Shown here in pieces: positions 27,815 through 36,605 of a stretch of DNA of 64,000 nucleotides. The notes under the pieces are model-generated. The model had not been told where the DNA came from. It saw only the letters and a list, made by a program, of their open reading frames with translations, and searched no databases. A program made the translations under genes and the position numbers. Position 1 is the stretch's first letter; each line of letters opens with the position of its first letter. Source of the DNA: Trinickia mobilis (GTDB taxonomy: Bacteria; Pseudomonadota; Gammaproteobacteria; Burkholderiales; Burkholderiaceae); NCBI RefSeq assembly GCF_017315705.1, contig NZ_JAFLRF010000021.1:38767-102766 (forward strand). Reading direction: 5' to 3'.

Positions 27815-28875
27815 TTCCGCCGTTCCAGTTCGAGTGCCACTCGCCGACAGTCCTGTTCGGGGCGGGCCGCGTCGCTGACCTTGCGGGCCGTCTCGATCAG
27901 ATCGGAAAGTCGCGCGCATTGCTCGTCACAACGGAGGGCGGCGCCCGCCGCTACCGGCAAGTCGCCGAGGTCCTTGCGTCCCGGCTTCGCGCCTCGTTCG
28001 ATCGCGCGGTGCCGCACTGTCCCCTCGAGGTAGCGAATGCGGCACTCGACGCGTTCCGCCGGCGGGAATGTGATGCCGTCGTCACCGTCGGTGGAGGATC
28101 GACTATCGGCCTCGGCAAATATATCGCGGCGGAAACCGGCGCGCCCCATATCGCACTGCCGACCACGCTCTCGGGGTCGGAGATGACGCCGCTGTTCGGG
28201 GTCCTCGTGGATGGCGAAAAGCGCACCAGGCGGGAGCCCAGGGCGCTCGCCAATACCGTCATTGTCGATCCGGTGCTCGCGCGGTCTTTGCCGATCCGCG
28301 AGACAGCGACCACCGGCATGAACGCGCTCGCGCATTGCATCGAGGCGCTGTATGTCCCGAAGCGCAATCCGTTGACCAGTCAGCTCGCGCTGACCGGCAT
28401 CGACATGCTCTACCGTGCGTTGAGGAAACTGGCGGATGAACCCGCCGACCTGGAAGCCCGGACCGAGGCGGCTTATGGCGCAACGATTGGCGGCTTGATG
28501 ATCAATTCGGTCGGCATCGGCATGCATCACCGGATCTGTCACATACTGGGCGGGCGCTTCGAGGTGCCCCACGGCGAGTCCAACTGTGTCGTGCTGCCGC
28601 ACGTCCTCGCTTATAACGCGTCGGCGATACCTGAGGCATGCTCGATGATGGCATTGGTGATGGGTGCCCATCCCGCGGCGGCACTGCAGCGACTCGTACG
28701 CGATCTAGGGGCTCCGGTCGCGCTGCGCGAACTAGGTGTTCCGGCCGACAGCATCATCGCCATCGCCAGTGAATCTTTCCACCACATCGATGACAACCCC
28801 TTGCCTGTCGACGAGGCCGCCGTGCTCAAGTTGCTGCAAGCAGCATGGGCCGGACAGGGGCCGGCCGTGAGCTGA
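27811..28875 (+). CDS. Maleylacetate reductase (iron-containing alcohol dehydrogenase family)
   Basis: A 354-residue enzyme that reduces maleylacetate to 3-oxoadipate with NAD(P)H and can also dechlorinate 2-chloromaleylacetate. Seen are the N-terminal SPTVLFGAGR, the nucleotide-binding GGGSTIGLGK near residue 94, LPTTLSGSEMTPLFG near 112 and the metal-site region HHRICHILGG near 240. Its start overlaps the dienelactone hydrolase gene. Together they form the lower part of a chloroaromatic- or resorcinol-like route. Confidence 0.88.
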   Translation: MIPPFQFECHSPTVLFGAGRVADLAGRLDQIGKSRALLVTTEGGARRYRQVAEVLASRLRASFDRAVPHCPLEVANAALDAFRRRECDAVVTVGGGSTIGLGKYIAAETGAPHIALPTTLSGSEMTPLFGVLVDGEKRTRREPRALANTVIVDPVLARSLPIRETATTGMNALAHCIEALYVPKRNPLTSQLALTGIDMLYRALRKLADEPADLEARTEAAYGATIGGLMINSVGIGMHHRICHILGGRFEVPHGESNCVVLPHVLAYNASAIPEACSMMALVMGAHPAAALQRLVRDLGAPVALRELGVPADSIIAIASESFHHIDDNPLPVDEAAVLKLLQAAWAGQGPAVS

Positions 28876-29123
28876 GCGCAGCGGGGGTTCATCGCACCAT
28901 CCATCCGACGCCAGCGGTTTCGCCTCGAGGCCGCTAGCGGCTGCCGTGTATCTCATGACCTGGACGATACCGGCCGTCCGGACCTGCAAGGAACCTGGGA
29001 ATCGATCCGCTGCAGGCCGGCGGCAGACATTCGGCCTGCGCACACCGTGACGGAGCCCACAGGAAGTTTGCTTAGTACACCATAAATTACAAAGCGAAGA
29101 TCGTTAAGACAAAGGAGACGTCA

Positions 29124-30215
29124 ATGGAACTGCGTAGTGTGTTGAGGGGTGTCGCTTTCTTCTCGCTCATGCAAGCGTCATGCCTCGCATACAGCCAGAG
29201 CAGCATCACGCTATACGGCATCATCGATACGGGAGTCGAATACTACAACCATGCTGCCGGTGGTGGCAGTTTCGCCGGTGTGCCCACATTGACTGGCGAA
29301 GTGCCTTCGGAGTGGGGATTGACGGGCGTGGAGGATCTCGGGGGCGGCAACAAGGCGTTTTTCAAGCTGGAGAACGGCTTCGCGCCGGGCACCGGCGGCT
29401 TCAATTACGGTGGCCGGGAGTTCGGGCGACAGGCGAACGTGGGGCTGCAGACCGCCTACGGCTCGCTGACGCTTGGTCGGCAGATCAACATGACGACTTA
29501 CTCGCTCCTGAGCGCTGACGTTATCGGACCGTCGGTTCATTCGCTGTACGTCTTCGACAACTATCTTCCCAATGCGCGCAGCGACAACGCCGTCGGCTAT
29601 ATGGGAAAGTTTGCGGGCGTGACCATCGGCGCCACATACAGTTTCGGGCGTGACGCAGCCGGGCCCGCCGGCCCCTCCGCGACGAATTGCCCGGGCCAGG
29701 TGGCCGGCAATTTCCTCGCCTGCAAGCAATACACTGGCTTGATCGCCTACGATTCGTCCCGTTTCGGCGCAGCCGTGTCGTATGACCGGATGCGTGGCAA
29801 CGAGGGGGCGTCCGCGCCGCTGACCAATAGCGCCTACACCGACACTCGCTCTGTCGTCGATGGCTATTTCAAGCTCCCGAGCCTGAAAGTAGGCGGTGGC
29901 TGGATTCACCGTAACTTGTCGGCTGGTGCCGCGAGCATGGTCTATAACCTGTACTTTCTCGGACTCACTTATACGCCGATAACGCCGCTGACACTCGACG
30001 CGCAAGTCGACAAATACATCCAGTCGGGCGTGACGAGTTCGACTGAGCTGGTTGCGCGTGCCAGCTACAATGTGAGCAAGAATACGTCTGTCTATTCATC
30101 CCTGGGTTACATGATCAACGGCCGAAACGGTAGCACGTCGGTGGCTGCCGGCGGTACGGTCGAGCCGGGTGCGGAACAGCTCGGCGTGATGCTCGGCGTG
30201 CGGCATGCTTTCTGA
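29124..30215 (+). CDS. Gram-negative porin (OmpC-like)
   Basis: A 363-residue outer-membrane porin. A signal peptide ends near residue 26 (CLAYSQS). The mature start SSITLYGIIDTGVEYYNHAA is typical of Burkholderia porins, as are GVEDLGGGNKAFFKLENGF (about 70) and a C-terminus ending in Phe (GVRHAF). AAAGGAG precedes the start. It follows the maleylacetate reductase by 248 bases and probably helps uptake of the aromatic substrate. Confidence 0.9.
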   Translation: MELRSVLRGVAFFSLMQASCLAYSQSSITLYGIIDTGVEYYNHAAGGGSFAGVPTLTGEVPSEWGLTGVEDLGGGNKAFFKLENGFAPGTGGFNYGGREFGRQANVGLQTAYGSLTLGRQINMTTYSLLSADVIGPSVHSLYVFDNYLPNARSDNAVGYMGKFAGVTIGATYSFGRDAAGPAGPSATNCPGQVAGNFLACKQYTGLIAYDSSRFGAAVSYDRMRGNEGASAPLTNSAYTDTRSVVDGYFKLPSLKVGGGWIHRNLSAGAASMVYNLYFLGLTYTPITPLTLDAQVDKYIQSGVTSSTELVARASYNVSKNTSVYSSLGYMINGRNGSTSVAAGGTVEPGAEQLGVMLGVRHAF

Positions 30216-30244
30216 ATCCATTGACTTCATTTAATCAGGACACC

Positions 30245-30465
30245 ATGGCTTTCATCTTTCCGCCGCTAGCACCCATTGCCATTCCAGTCGCCGGCAGTGA
30301 CGACGTACTTGAAGTGCATCGAGTGTATTGCGTGGGACGGAATTACGCGGACCATGCAGGAGCGGGAGCGATATCCCGGTCGAAAGCGCCCTTGAGCACG
30401 TCTGGGATTACGCTGCCGGCCTCGACATGACGCGCCGCGATTTGCAGATCGAAATGCACACATAG
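30245..30465 (+). pseudogene. Relic of fumarylacetoacetase-family hydrolase (fumarylpyruvate hydrolase type)
   Basis: The first ~36 codons encode the N-terminus of a fumarylpyruvate hydrolase (MAFIFPPLAPIAIP, then VYCVGRNYADHA). After a deletion, another frame encodes an internal part, SDIPVESALEHVWDYAAGLD, followed by MTRRDLQIEM and a stop at 30463. About 60 middle residues and the whole C-terminal half are missing. It would have completed the pathway begun at 25730. Confidence 0.8.
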
Positions 30466-30550
30466 CGGCCCGCAGGATCGCAGCTTCGTAGGGCGGCGTG
30501 TCGCGATCGGTCGCTCGACCGCCGCATTCGACAAGCGGCAAACGATCGCC

Positions 30551-31477
30551 TCACCGTCGCCCGGCATCCGAGAATAAATCGGCGATCAGATTGCGCAGCC
30601 ATTGGTTGCCCGGTTCCTTGTGCACTTTCGCATGCCAGAAGATGTTGATGCCGATCCTTGGCAATTCGACAGGATGCTTGACGTAGGCCAGCTTGAATGG
30701 CGCCAGACACTCAACCGCGTAACGCTCCGGAACCGTGGCGATCATATCCGTATTCGAAAGGATGTGCCCGACGGCGACGAAATGCGGCACGGTAAGCCGG
30801 ACGTTTCTGCGAATGCCTTTTCGCTCGATCATTTCGTCTGCTTTTGCATGTCCGGTTCCCGGGGAAACGACAACAACGTGGTCGGCTTCGGTGAACTGCT
30901 TGAGGGAAATCTTTTTTCCCTGAAGCGGGTGAGCTTGGCGAAACATGCAGACATAAGCTTGCTGGAACAGACTGCGCTGCAAAAATCCAGCCTTCAGTTG
31001 TGGCAGAAAACCCATCGCAAGATCGACCTGTCCCGCCTCCATCGCATCCCTCAAATTCACCGCCGTGTTGCGCAGCGTACTCACGGAAACTCCGGGGGCA
31101 ACACGCGCCAGTTTGTCCATTAGCTTGGGCAAAAAATAGACCTCCCCTACATCGGCCATGCCGATGGTGAATTTTCGTGTGCTCGTGGCGGGTGAAAACT
31201 CGGCTTGCTGGTTCAACGAGCTTCGAATCGTGCTTAACGCGAAGCTGATTGGCTCTGCAAGCTGACTCGCGTAGAGGGTCGGCTCCATCCCCTTCGATGT
31301 GCGAATAAAAAGCTCATCCTGAAGAAGTTTGCGCAGCCGGCTGAGCGCGTTGCTCACGGACGGCTGCGTCAAACCAAGCTTATCAGCCACCCTGGCTACA
31401 CGACGCTCGATGAGCAGCTCGTTGAAAACGACCAGCAGGTTCAGGTCGATGTCATTCAGTTCCACGATCTCATTCAC
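30551..31477 (-). CDS. nagR: LysR-family regulator of salicylate catabolism (NagR/NahR-like)
   Basis: A 308-residue regulator that opens with ELNDIDLNLLVVFNELLIER and carries the helix-turn-helix ADKLGLTQPSVSNALSRLRK (about residues 31-50). Both are typical of NahR/NagR, which activate in response to salicylate. It is divergent from the salicylate 5-hydroxylase operon at 31573, the same layout as the known nag locus. The gene is intact, full length, and probably the active switch for this operon. Confidence 0.8.
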   Translation of the reverse strand: MNEIVELNDIDLNLLVVFNELLIERRVARVADKLGLTQPSVSNALSRLRKLLQDELFIRTSKGMEPTLYASQLAEPISFALSTIRSSLNQQAEFSPATSTRKFTIGMADVGEVYFLPKLMDKLARVAPGVSVSTLRNTAVNLRDAMEAGQVDLAMGFLPQLKAGFLQRSLFQQAYVCMFRQAHPLQGKKISLKQFTEADHVVVVSPGTGHAKADEMIERKGIRRNVRLTVPHFVAVGHILSNTDMIATVPERYAVECLAPFKLAYVKHPVELPRIGINIFWHAKVHKEPGNQWLRNLIADLFSDAGRR

Positions 31478-31493
31478 CAGGTAAATGTTGATA

Positions 31494-31508
31494 ATTCACG
31501 ATATCGCG
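31494..31508. promoter_or_regulatory. Possible NagR-type half-site before the hydroxylase operon
   Basis: ATTCACGATATCGCG contains ATTCACG, the first half of the NahR/NagR consensus as I recall it, and a CGATATCG palindrome. It lies 17 bases upstream of nagR and 65 bases before nagAa. The second half of the consensus is not clear, so the call is tentative. Confidence 0.35.
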
Positions 31509-31572
31509 TTTACCAATGTTAGGGCGGTTCATAGAATTCAGCCAAGAAAGATTTCCGAGTAGAACGAATCTC

Positions 31573-32562
31573 ATGGAGCTAATTGTCCATCCGCTTGACC
31601 GCACGCTGGCTTTCTCGCCGGGCGCCAATCTGCTGGAGGTGCTGCGCGAGCACAACGTGCCGATTTCGTATAGCTGCACGGCTGGCCGATGTGGCACGTG
31701 CCGCTGTAAGGTCACACGCGGCAGCGTGCTCGTGTCGGGCTCAGAGACACAGATCACCCGCATGAACGAGGGCCAATTTGCGCTGGCCTGCATGAGCGTA
31801 TTGACGGAAAACTGCGAGATCGAGGTACCGGAACCCGATGAAGTCGTCACTCATCCGGCGAGGGTGCTGAAGGCCACGGTCGTGGCGATCGAGGACATGA
31901 CGCACGACATCAAGCGGATCGTGCTTCGACCGGCCAAGCCGTTGTCCTTCTCGCCCGGGCAATACGCTCAAGTCCAGTTCACGCCGAACCACATCCGGCC
32001 GTATTCGATGGCCAGTCTTGCGTCAGACGAAGAACTGGAATTCCACGTGCGTCTGGTCCCTGGTGGCCGGGTATCGGGCTATATCAACACTGAGCTCGCC
32101 GTCGGTCATTCGGTTCGCGTGAGCGGACCGCTCGGCACGGCATATCTACGTGAGAAACACTCGGGGCCGATGCTATGCGTCGCAGGGGGGACTGGTCTCG
32201 CACCCATCCTGTCGATCGTTCGCGGCGCCATGGGGGCGCACATGACCAATCCGATCTATTTGTACTTCGGCGTGAGGTCCCCGCGTGACGTCTATGGCGT
32301 GAACTGGCTGGAAGATCTTGCGCGCGACTGTCCCAACCTGTCGGTTCAGGTGGTCTCGACTTCGGATACGACGGGACAGTCCATGCGCACCGGCCTCGTC
32401 ACCGATGCGATAGCCAGCGACTGGGGCGACAGCCTGAAAGACTTTCGCGCATACCTCTGCGGCTCGCCTCCGATGGTAGAGGCCGCCACATTGCTTCTCA
32501 AACAGCGCGGGATACCACCCGAGCACGTTTATGCCGACGCGTTTTACGCGGTCGGCCCGTAA
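31573..32562 (+). CDS. nagAa: Salicylate 5-hydroxylase electron-transfer flavoprotein (ferredoxin reductase)
   Basis: A 329-residue reductase. The N-terminal plant-type 2Fe-2S domain has ligands C35, C40, C43 and C73. The FAD domain has RPYSMAS near 148, and the NAD domain has CVAGGTGLAPILS near 200. It moves electrons from NADH to the Rieske ferredoxin NagAb. ATG at 31573 starts the conserved MELIV; an in-frame ATG at 31516 gives an unrelated leader. It is the first gene of the operon nagAa-(gdo)-(fah)-nagG-nagH-nagAb. Confidence 0.85.
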   Translation: MELIVHPLDRTLAFSPGANLLEVLREHNVPISYSCTAGRCGTCRCKVTRGSVLVSGSETQITRMNEGQFALACMSVLTENCEIEVPEPDEVVTHPARVLKATVVAIEDMTHDIKRIVLRPAKPLSFSPGQYAQVQFTPNHIRPYSMASLASDEELEFHVRLVPGGRVSGYINTELAVGHSVRVSGPLGTAYLREKHSGPMLCVAGGTGLAPILSIVRGAMGAHMTNPIYLYFGVRSPRDVYGVNWLEDLARDCPNLSVQVVSTSDTTGQSMRTGLVTDAIASDWGDSLKDFRAYLCGSPPMVEAATLLLKQRGIPPEHVYADAFYAVGP

Positions 32563-32578
32563 TCCGGAGACAACCATC

Positions 32579-33199
32579 ATGCATGGTCACACCGTAGAAC
32601 CTGCGCAAGCGCAGGCGAGACGCGAGTACTACGATCGCATCGATAAACAAAACTTCACCCCGTTGTGGGAAGTGCTCGATCGGCTGGTCACGCCGGAGCC
32701 CGCCTCTCCCGCAGCGGCGGCCCTGTGGCGCTACGCGGAGATTCGCGAGCCCCTCATGGAAGCAGGCCTTCTCATCAGCGCAGCCGAGGCTGAAGGCCGC
32801 GTCTTGGTGTTCGTCTATCCCCATGAACGTACCCGGGAATCGCTGCTGGGGATTGCCCAGGGCGAACCCGACAGGCACCTCGGCTTCAAGCTGCGCTATG
32901 TGAATCCGGCCACCGGCGGCTCGCCGATGCCGACGATCGGGGCCTTTGCGCAGCGGCTTCCTCGGGGGTTCGAGACCCGGCCTTACCGGTGCACGGACGG
33001 TACCGTCTACGTCTGTCTGGAGGGTTCGGGCCAGGCCGAAATCAACGGAACCGTACACAGCTTTGGCCCCAACGACATTTTCGTCGTTCCTTCCTGGAAC
33101 GCACTGCGCTTCCATGCAACAACGGATACGCACTTGTTCAGTTTCAGTGACCGTCCGGTTCATCAGGCGCTCGGCCTTTGGCGCGAGGCGCGGGAGTAA
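32579..33199 (+). pseudogene. nagI: Gentisate 1,2-dioxygenase with in-frame loss of the first cupin domain
   Basis: The frame is open over 206 residues, but intact family members have about 345. Residues 1-~76 match the N-terminus (DRIDKQNFTPLWEVLDRL, LMEAGLLISAAEAEGRVLV). The next residues, VYPHERTRESL, belong ~130 residues further on in the family. The rest matches to the end (LRYVNPATGG, DIFVVPSW, SFSDRPV...GLWREARE). The missing block holds the N-terminal cupin with the HxH...H iron ligands, so the protein should be inactive. It lies in an otherwise intact operon and may still be translated. Confidence 0.82.
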
Positions 33200-33203
33200 C
33201 GCA

Positions 33204-33728
33204 ATGACAAACCATACCGATTACGCAGCGTCACCTGCACCCGTTTATTCGCTGACCGTACATGGACGCTCCAAGCGTTTCCCGGTCAACCGCATCTTCT
33301 GCGTCGGACGTAACTACGCCGCCCACGCACGCGAGATGGGCAAGGATCCGGACCGCGATCCGCCGTTCTTCTTCATGAAGCCTGCGAGCGCCATTGTGGA
33401 CGCTGCGGCCCCCGTTTCGGTTGCCTATCCGTCGGGTGCCGTGCACCCTGTTGCGGAAACATGTCATCTGGACTCCGAATCAACTGAATTGAAGGTAAAC
33501 GGGTCGACCAAGCAGGCATCCGATGTGGCGAAGCTCATCTGGTCGACCGCAGAGTGCATCGCGCACCTGTCGCTCTATGAACCGCTGCGTCCCGGCGATT
33601 TGATCATGACGGGAACGCCGGAAGGCGTGGGGCCCGTGGTGGCTGGAGACGCGATGCGCGGCCGAATCGAAGGTCTCTCGGAAGTGGCCGTGACCGTGAT
33701 CCAGCAGACGATGGAGGCAACGCAATGA
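33204..33728 (+). pseudogene. nagK: Fumarylpyruvate hydrolase with in-frame loss of the metal-binding core
   Basis: An open frame of 174 residues; the family has about 230. The N-terminal part (NRIFCVGRNYAAHAREMGKD and PPFFFMKPASAIV) and the C-terminal part (ELKVNGSTKQ, LIWSTAECIAHLS, GDLIMTGTPEGVGPV) are good. The ~65 residues between YPSG and the C-terminal part are absent. They normally carry the E-x-E and Asp metal ligands and the GLDxTRRD motif. The deletion is in frame, but the enzyme cannot be active. ATG at 33204 is chosen; the frame upstream overlaps the previous gene. Confidence 0.82.
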
Positions 33729-34987
33729 CATCCGCAATATTCCCTCAAACCGTCAGGTGGGAGGACGAGGGTACCAGCCGTATCCCGTTCATGGCGTACA
33801 CCGACGAGTCGACCTACAAGAAGGAACTGGAAAGGTTCTTCTACCGCAACCATTGGTGCTACGTCGGCCTGGAAGCCGAGATTCCGAACCCCGGCGACTT
33901 CACCCGCACCACGATTGGCGAGCGGTCCGTCATCATGGTCCGTGGCACCGACGGCAAGGTCAATGTCATCGAAAATGCGTGTGCCCATCGCGGCATGGCG
34001 TTTTGCAGGGAGCGTCACGGCAATCGGAAGGACGGGTTCACCTGTCCGTACCATCAGTGGAATTACACGCTGGAGGGCAATCTGCAGGGCGTTCCGTTCC
34101 GGCGGGGGGTGAAGCGGGACGGCAAGGTGCACGGCGGCATGCCGTCTGACTTCAGGATGGAGGACAACGGCCTGACGAAGCTGAAGGTCGCCACGCGCGG
34201 CGGGGTCGTCTTTGCGTCCTTTGACCACGGGGTCGAGTCGTTCGAGGATTTCCTCGGCCCGACGATCCTGCAGTGTTTCGACAGGACGTTCAACGGCCGG
34301 AAGCTGAAGATTCTCGGCTACAACCGGCAGCGCATTCCGGGGAACTGGAAGCTGATGCAGGAGAACATCAAGGATTCCTATCATCCTGGTCTTCTGCATA
34401 CGTGGTTCGTGACCTTCGGACTCTGGCGCGCCGACAACCGGTCTGCGCTGAAGATGGACGCGCGCAACCGGCATGCCGCGATGATCTCCACGCGGGGCAA
34501 CTCGCTCAAGACGTCGGAGGTGTCGCAGGTCGCGCGTTTCAAGGAGGACATGCAGCTCAACGACCCGCGCTTCCTGGATATCGTGACGGAGCCCTGGTGG
34601 TGCGGCCCGACTGCGGTGATGACGACCATCTTCCCGAGTGTCATCCTCCAGCAGTCGGTCAACAGCGTCTCGACGCGGCAGATCCAGCCCAACGGACACG
34701 GCTCTTTCGACTTCTTCTGGACGCACTTCGCGTTCGAGGACGATTCCGAGGAGATGATTCAGCGCCGGCTGAGGCAGGCCAACCTGTTCGGCCCGGCGGG
34801 CTTCGTCTCGGCCGACGATGGGGAGGTGATCGAATTCTCCCAGTCGTCGTTCGAAACCCGGCCGTTTCATCGGGCATTGGCTGAGCTCGGCGGACATGAG
34901 GTCGCCGACACCGATCACATGGTGAGCGATACGCTCATCCGGGGCATGTATCGCTACTGGCGCGAAGTCATGGAGGCACCGGAATGA
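33725..34987 (+). CDS. nagG: Salicylate 5-hydroxylase, large oxygenase subunit
   Basis: A 420-residue Rieske non-heme iron oxygenase alpha subunit that converts salicylate to gentisate. The Rieske ligands are C86, H88, C107 and H110. The catalytic domain has the mononuclear iron motif [16 protein letters not shown] with H220 and H225, plus the bridging Asp in the same stretch. The length matches NagG. It overlaps the preceding gene by four bases and the small subunit by four bases, so the operon is tightly packed. Confidence 0.88.
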   Translation: MTSAIFPQTVRWEDEGTSRIPFMAYTDESTYKKELERFFYRNHWCYVGLEAEIPNPGDFTRTTIGERSVIMVRGTDGKVNVIENACAHRGMAFCRERHGNRKDGFTCPYHQWNYTLEGNLQGVPFRRGVKRDGKVHGGMPSDFRMEDNGLTKLKVATRGGVVFASFDHGVESFEDFLGPTILQCFDRTFNGRKLKILGYNRQRIPGNWKLMQENIKDSYHPGLLHTWFVTFGLWRADNRSALKMDARNRHAAMISTRGNSLKTSEVSQVARFKEDMQLNDPRFLDIVTEPWWCGPTAVMTTIFPSVILQQSVNSVSTRQIQPNGHGSFDFFWTHFAFEDDSEEMIQRRLRQANLFGPAGFVSADDGEVIEFSQSSFETRPFHRALAELGGHEVADTDHMVSDTLIRGMYRYWREVMEAPE

Positions 34988-35460
34988 TGGAGAGCTTAGG
35001 AGATTGGACTGCGCTGACGCAGCTATACGCAGACTATGCGAGCGCAGTGGACTCCGGCAACTGGAGCCTTTGGCCGGAGTTCTTCACCGAGCAGTGCGTC
35101 TACCGCTTGCAGCCCCGGGAAAACTTCGAACGCGGATTTCCACTTGCGACACTTTCGTTCGAAAACAAGGGGATGCTCAAGGATCGCGTCTACGGCATCC
35201 AGGAGACCATTTTCCACGACCCGTACTATCAGCGGCACATTGTGGGCGCGCCGTTGGTTCGCAAGGTCGAGGACGGTCGCATCTACAGCGAAGCCAATTA
35301 CGTCGTGATCCGCACGAAGCTGAATCAGTTGTCGACCGTGTTCAACGCCGGTCGTTACATCGACGAAATCGTTGCGATGCCCGACGGCTTGAAGTTTGCC
35401 TCGCGCCTGGCGATCTACGACAGCGAAATGATTCCGAACTCCATCATCTATCCAGTCTGA
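34984..35460 (+). CDS. nagH: Salicylate 5-hydroxylase, small oxygenase subunit
   Basis: A 158-residue beta subunit of the ring-hydroxylating dioxygenase family (cystatin-like fold). It carries the typical early acidic helix [20 protein letters not shown] and ends IIYPV. It has a structural role in the oxygenase hexamer. The start ATGATG overlaps the nagG stop; the second ATG at 34987 is an equal choice. Confidence 0.86.
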   Translation: MMESLGDWTALTQLYADYASAVDSGNWSLWPEFFTEQCVYRLQPRENFERGFPLATLSFENKGMLKDRVYGIQETIFHDPYYQRHIVGAPLVRKVEDGRIYSEANYVVIRTKLNQLSTVFNAGRYIDEIVAMPDGLKFASRLAIYDSEMIPNSIIYPV

Positions 35461-35462
35461 TC

Positions 35463-35789
35463 ATGAATACCGAAGCAACTTCTTCGTGGCAGGATGCCAT
35501 CGCGGTCGATGACGTGCCGGCCAATGACGTGGTCGGGGTGATCATTGCCGGAAAGGACCTCGCCATCTACAGCGTGGATGGCGACATCTTCGCCTCCGAC
35601 AACCTGTGCACCCACGGCCACGCCCGGCTTTGTGACGGGTTTCTTGACGGTCACGATATCGAATGCCCACTGCACCAGGGGAAGTTCGACGTTCGCTCAG
35701 GCGAGCCGACCTGTGCCCCGGTGACCGAGGCCATCCGGACCTATCCCATCAAAATCGAGAACGGCCGGGTCTACGTCGCCTTCGAGTAG
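35463..35789 (+). CDS. nagAb: Rieske-type ferredoxin of salicylate 5-hydroxylase
   Basis: A 108-residue ferredoxin with Rieske ligands C49, H51, C68 and H71 ([12 protein letters not shown]...CPLHQG). It passes electrons from NagAa to NagG. It starts two bases after the nagH stop and is the last recognisable gene of the operon. No nagL (maleylpyruvate isomerase) follows in the window. Confidence 0.87.
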   Translation: MNTEATSSWQDAIAVDDVPANDVVGVIIAGKDLAIYSVDGDIFASDNLCTHGHARLCDGFLDGHDIECPLHQGKFDVRSGEPTCAPVTEAIRTYPIKIENGRVYVAFE

Positions 35790-35826
35790 GAAGGCACTCC
35801 ACCAGAACATATAGAGGGGTGTTTCC

Positions 35827-35950
35827 ATGAAGCCCATTTTGATTTCATCTGCCGTTCGCCGACCGTCATGTTTGGAGCCGGCCGCCCGGCCCCGGTGAGT
35901 GTGCGACTGCGCGGTGTCCATCAGAGGCGGTTCGACGATCGGGCTCGGCA
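35827..35950 (+). pseudogene. Relic of a second maleylacetate reductase gene
   Basis: ATGAAGCCC is followed after a small frameshift by FDFICRSPTVMFGAGRP, the N-terminus of maleylacetate reductase (the intact copy at 27811 has SPTVLFGAGRV at this place). After a deletion of ~65 codons another frame gives GGSTIGLG, the nucleotide-binding loop. The sequence then joins the end of the next relic. Nothing functional can be made. Confidence 0.7.
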
Positions 35951-36468
35951 ATCGACTTTGGGTGCGATCCCGACCGGGCCGGCAAACTGGTACGGTTGCG
36001 GCTCGAAATCGCCCGCCGGCATCTCGAACGGTTGGGCGCCAGCCTCGGCAATGCCAGCCAGCGCTTCCCGCAGTGACTGAATCTCCGCAGCGTCCAGTTC
36101 GGCTTCTCGAAGAAGGCGAGCTTCGCACATTACGCGACCTTGCAGGACTTCACCCGGCGCCGCCTCGCGCCATTTACGAAGATATGTTGCCGTCCTCCAG
36201 CGCTCATATGTCGAACGCTGCGCAGCCTGGTGCAGGGGGCTACGGTGCCAGGCGTCCATTTGTTCAGCACTCTCCAAGTGCACGCCGAAAAACAACCACG
36301 TCGAATCGAGGATCGCCCCCCCCGAACACAGCTTGGAACCCATCCATGCTTCATGGCAATAGGTACCATCTTGTTGTAGTACTCAAAGAAACCGGCCTCC
36401 TTGCCGGGAACGATCTTGAATCCAGCCTCGACGATTGTGCGGGTACGTTGTGCTGCGCTCGTTGGCAT
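35921..36468 (-). pseudogene. Antibiotic biosynthesis monooxygenase family protein, frameshifted
   Basis: From ATG at 36468 one frame encodes RTIVEAGFKIVPGKEAGFFE and YYNKMVPIAMKHGW. Then, near 36335, the reading continues in another frame with GGAILDSTWLFFGVHLESAE and DAWHRSPLHQAAQRSTYERW, to a C-terminal part containing PYQFAGPVGIAPKVDCRA. Without the shift it would be about 170-180 residues. The 3' end is fused to the maleylacetate reductase relic. Confidence 0.7.
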
Positions 36469-36505
36469 TGCGTCTTCGCCAATATGCTTTGAAGCCCATC
36501 TGCGT

Positions 36506-36565
36506 ATTCCACGCAAATCGAATAGCCGTTCCACTCCACGCGAAACCGAGCAGCGATTCCACGGC
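36506..36565. repeat. Three degenerate ATTCCACGC-type repeats, possible IS21-family end
   Basis: ATTCCACGCAAATCG, CTCCACGCGAAACCG and ATTCCACGGCAAGCCG occur at about 36506, 36533 and 36556, 23-27 bases apart. Multiple spaced repeats of this kind occur at the ends of IS21-like elements. No istA or istB gene is left here. The assignment is from memory and tentative. Confidence 0.35.
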
Positions 36566-36605
36566 AAGCCGATCCCACCGTTGGGGAGCTGGAACATGAA
36601 GTTGC

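Noticed and set aside
36506..36565. CRISPR array
   Set aside because: Only three degenerate units with 23-27 base spacing, no spacers of constant length and no cas genes; better explained as an IS end.
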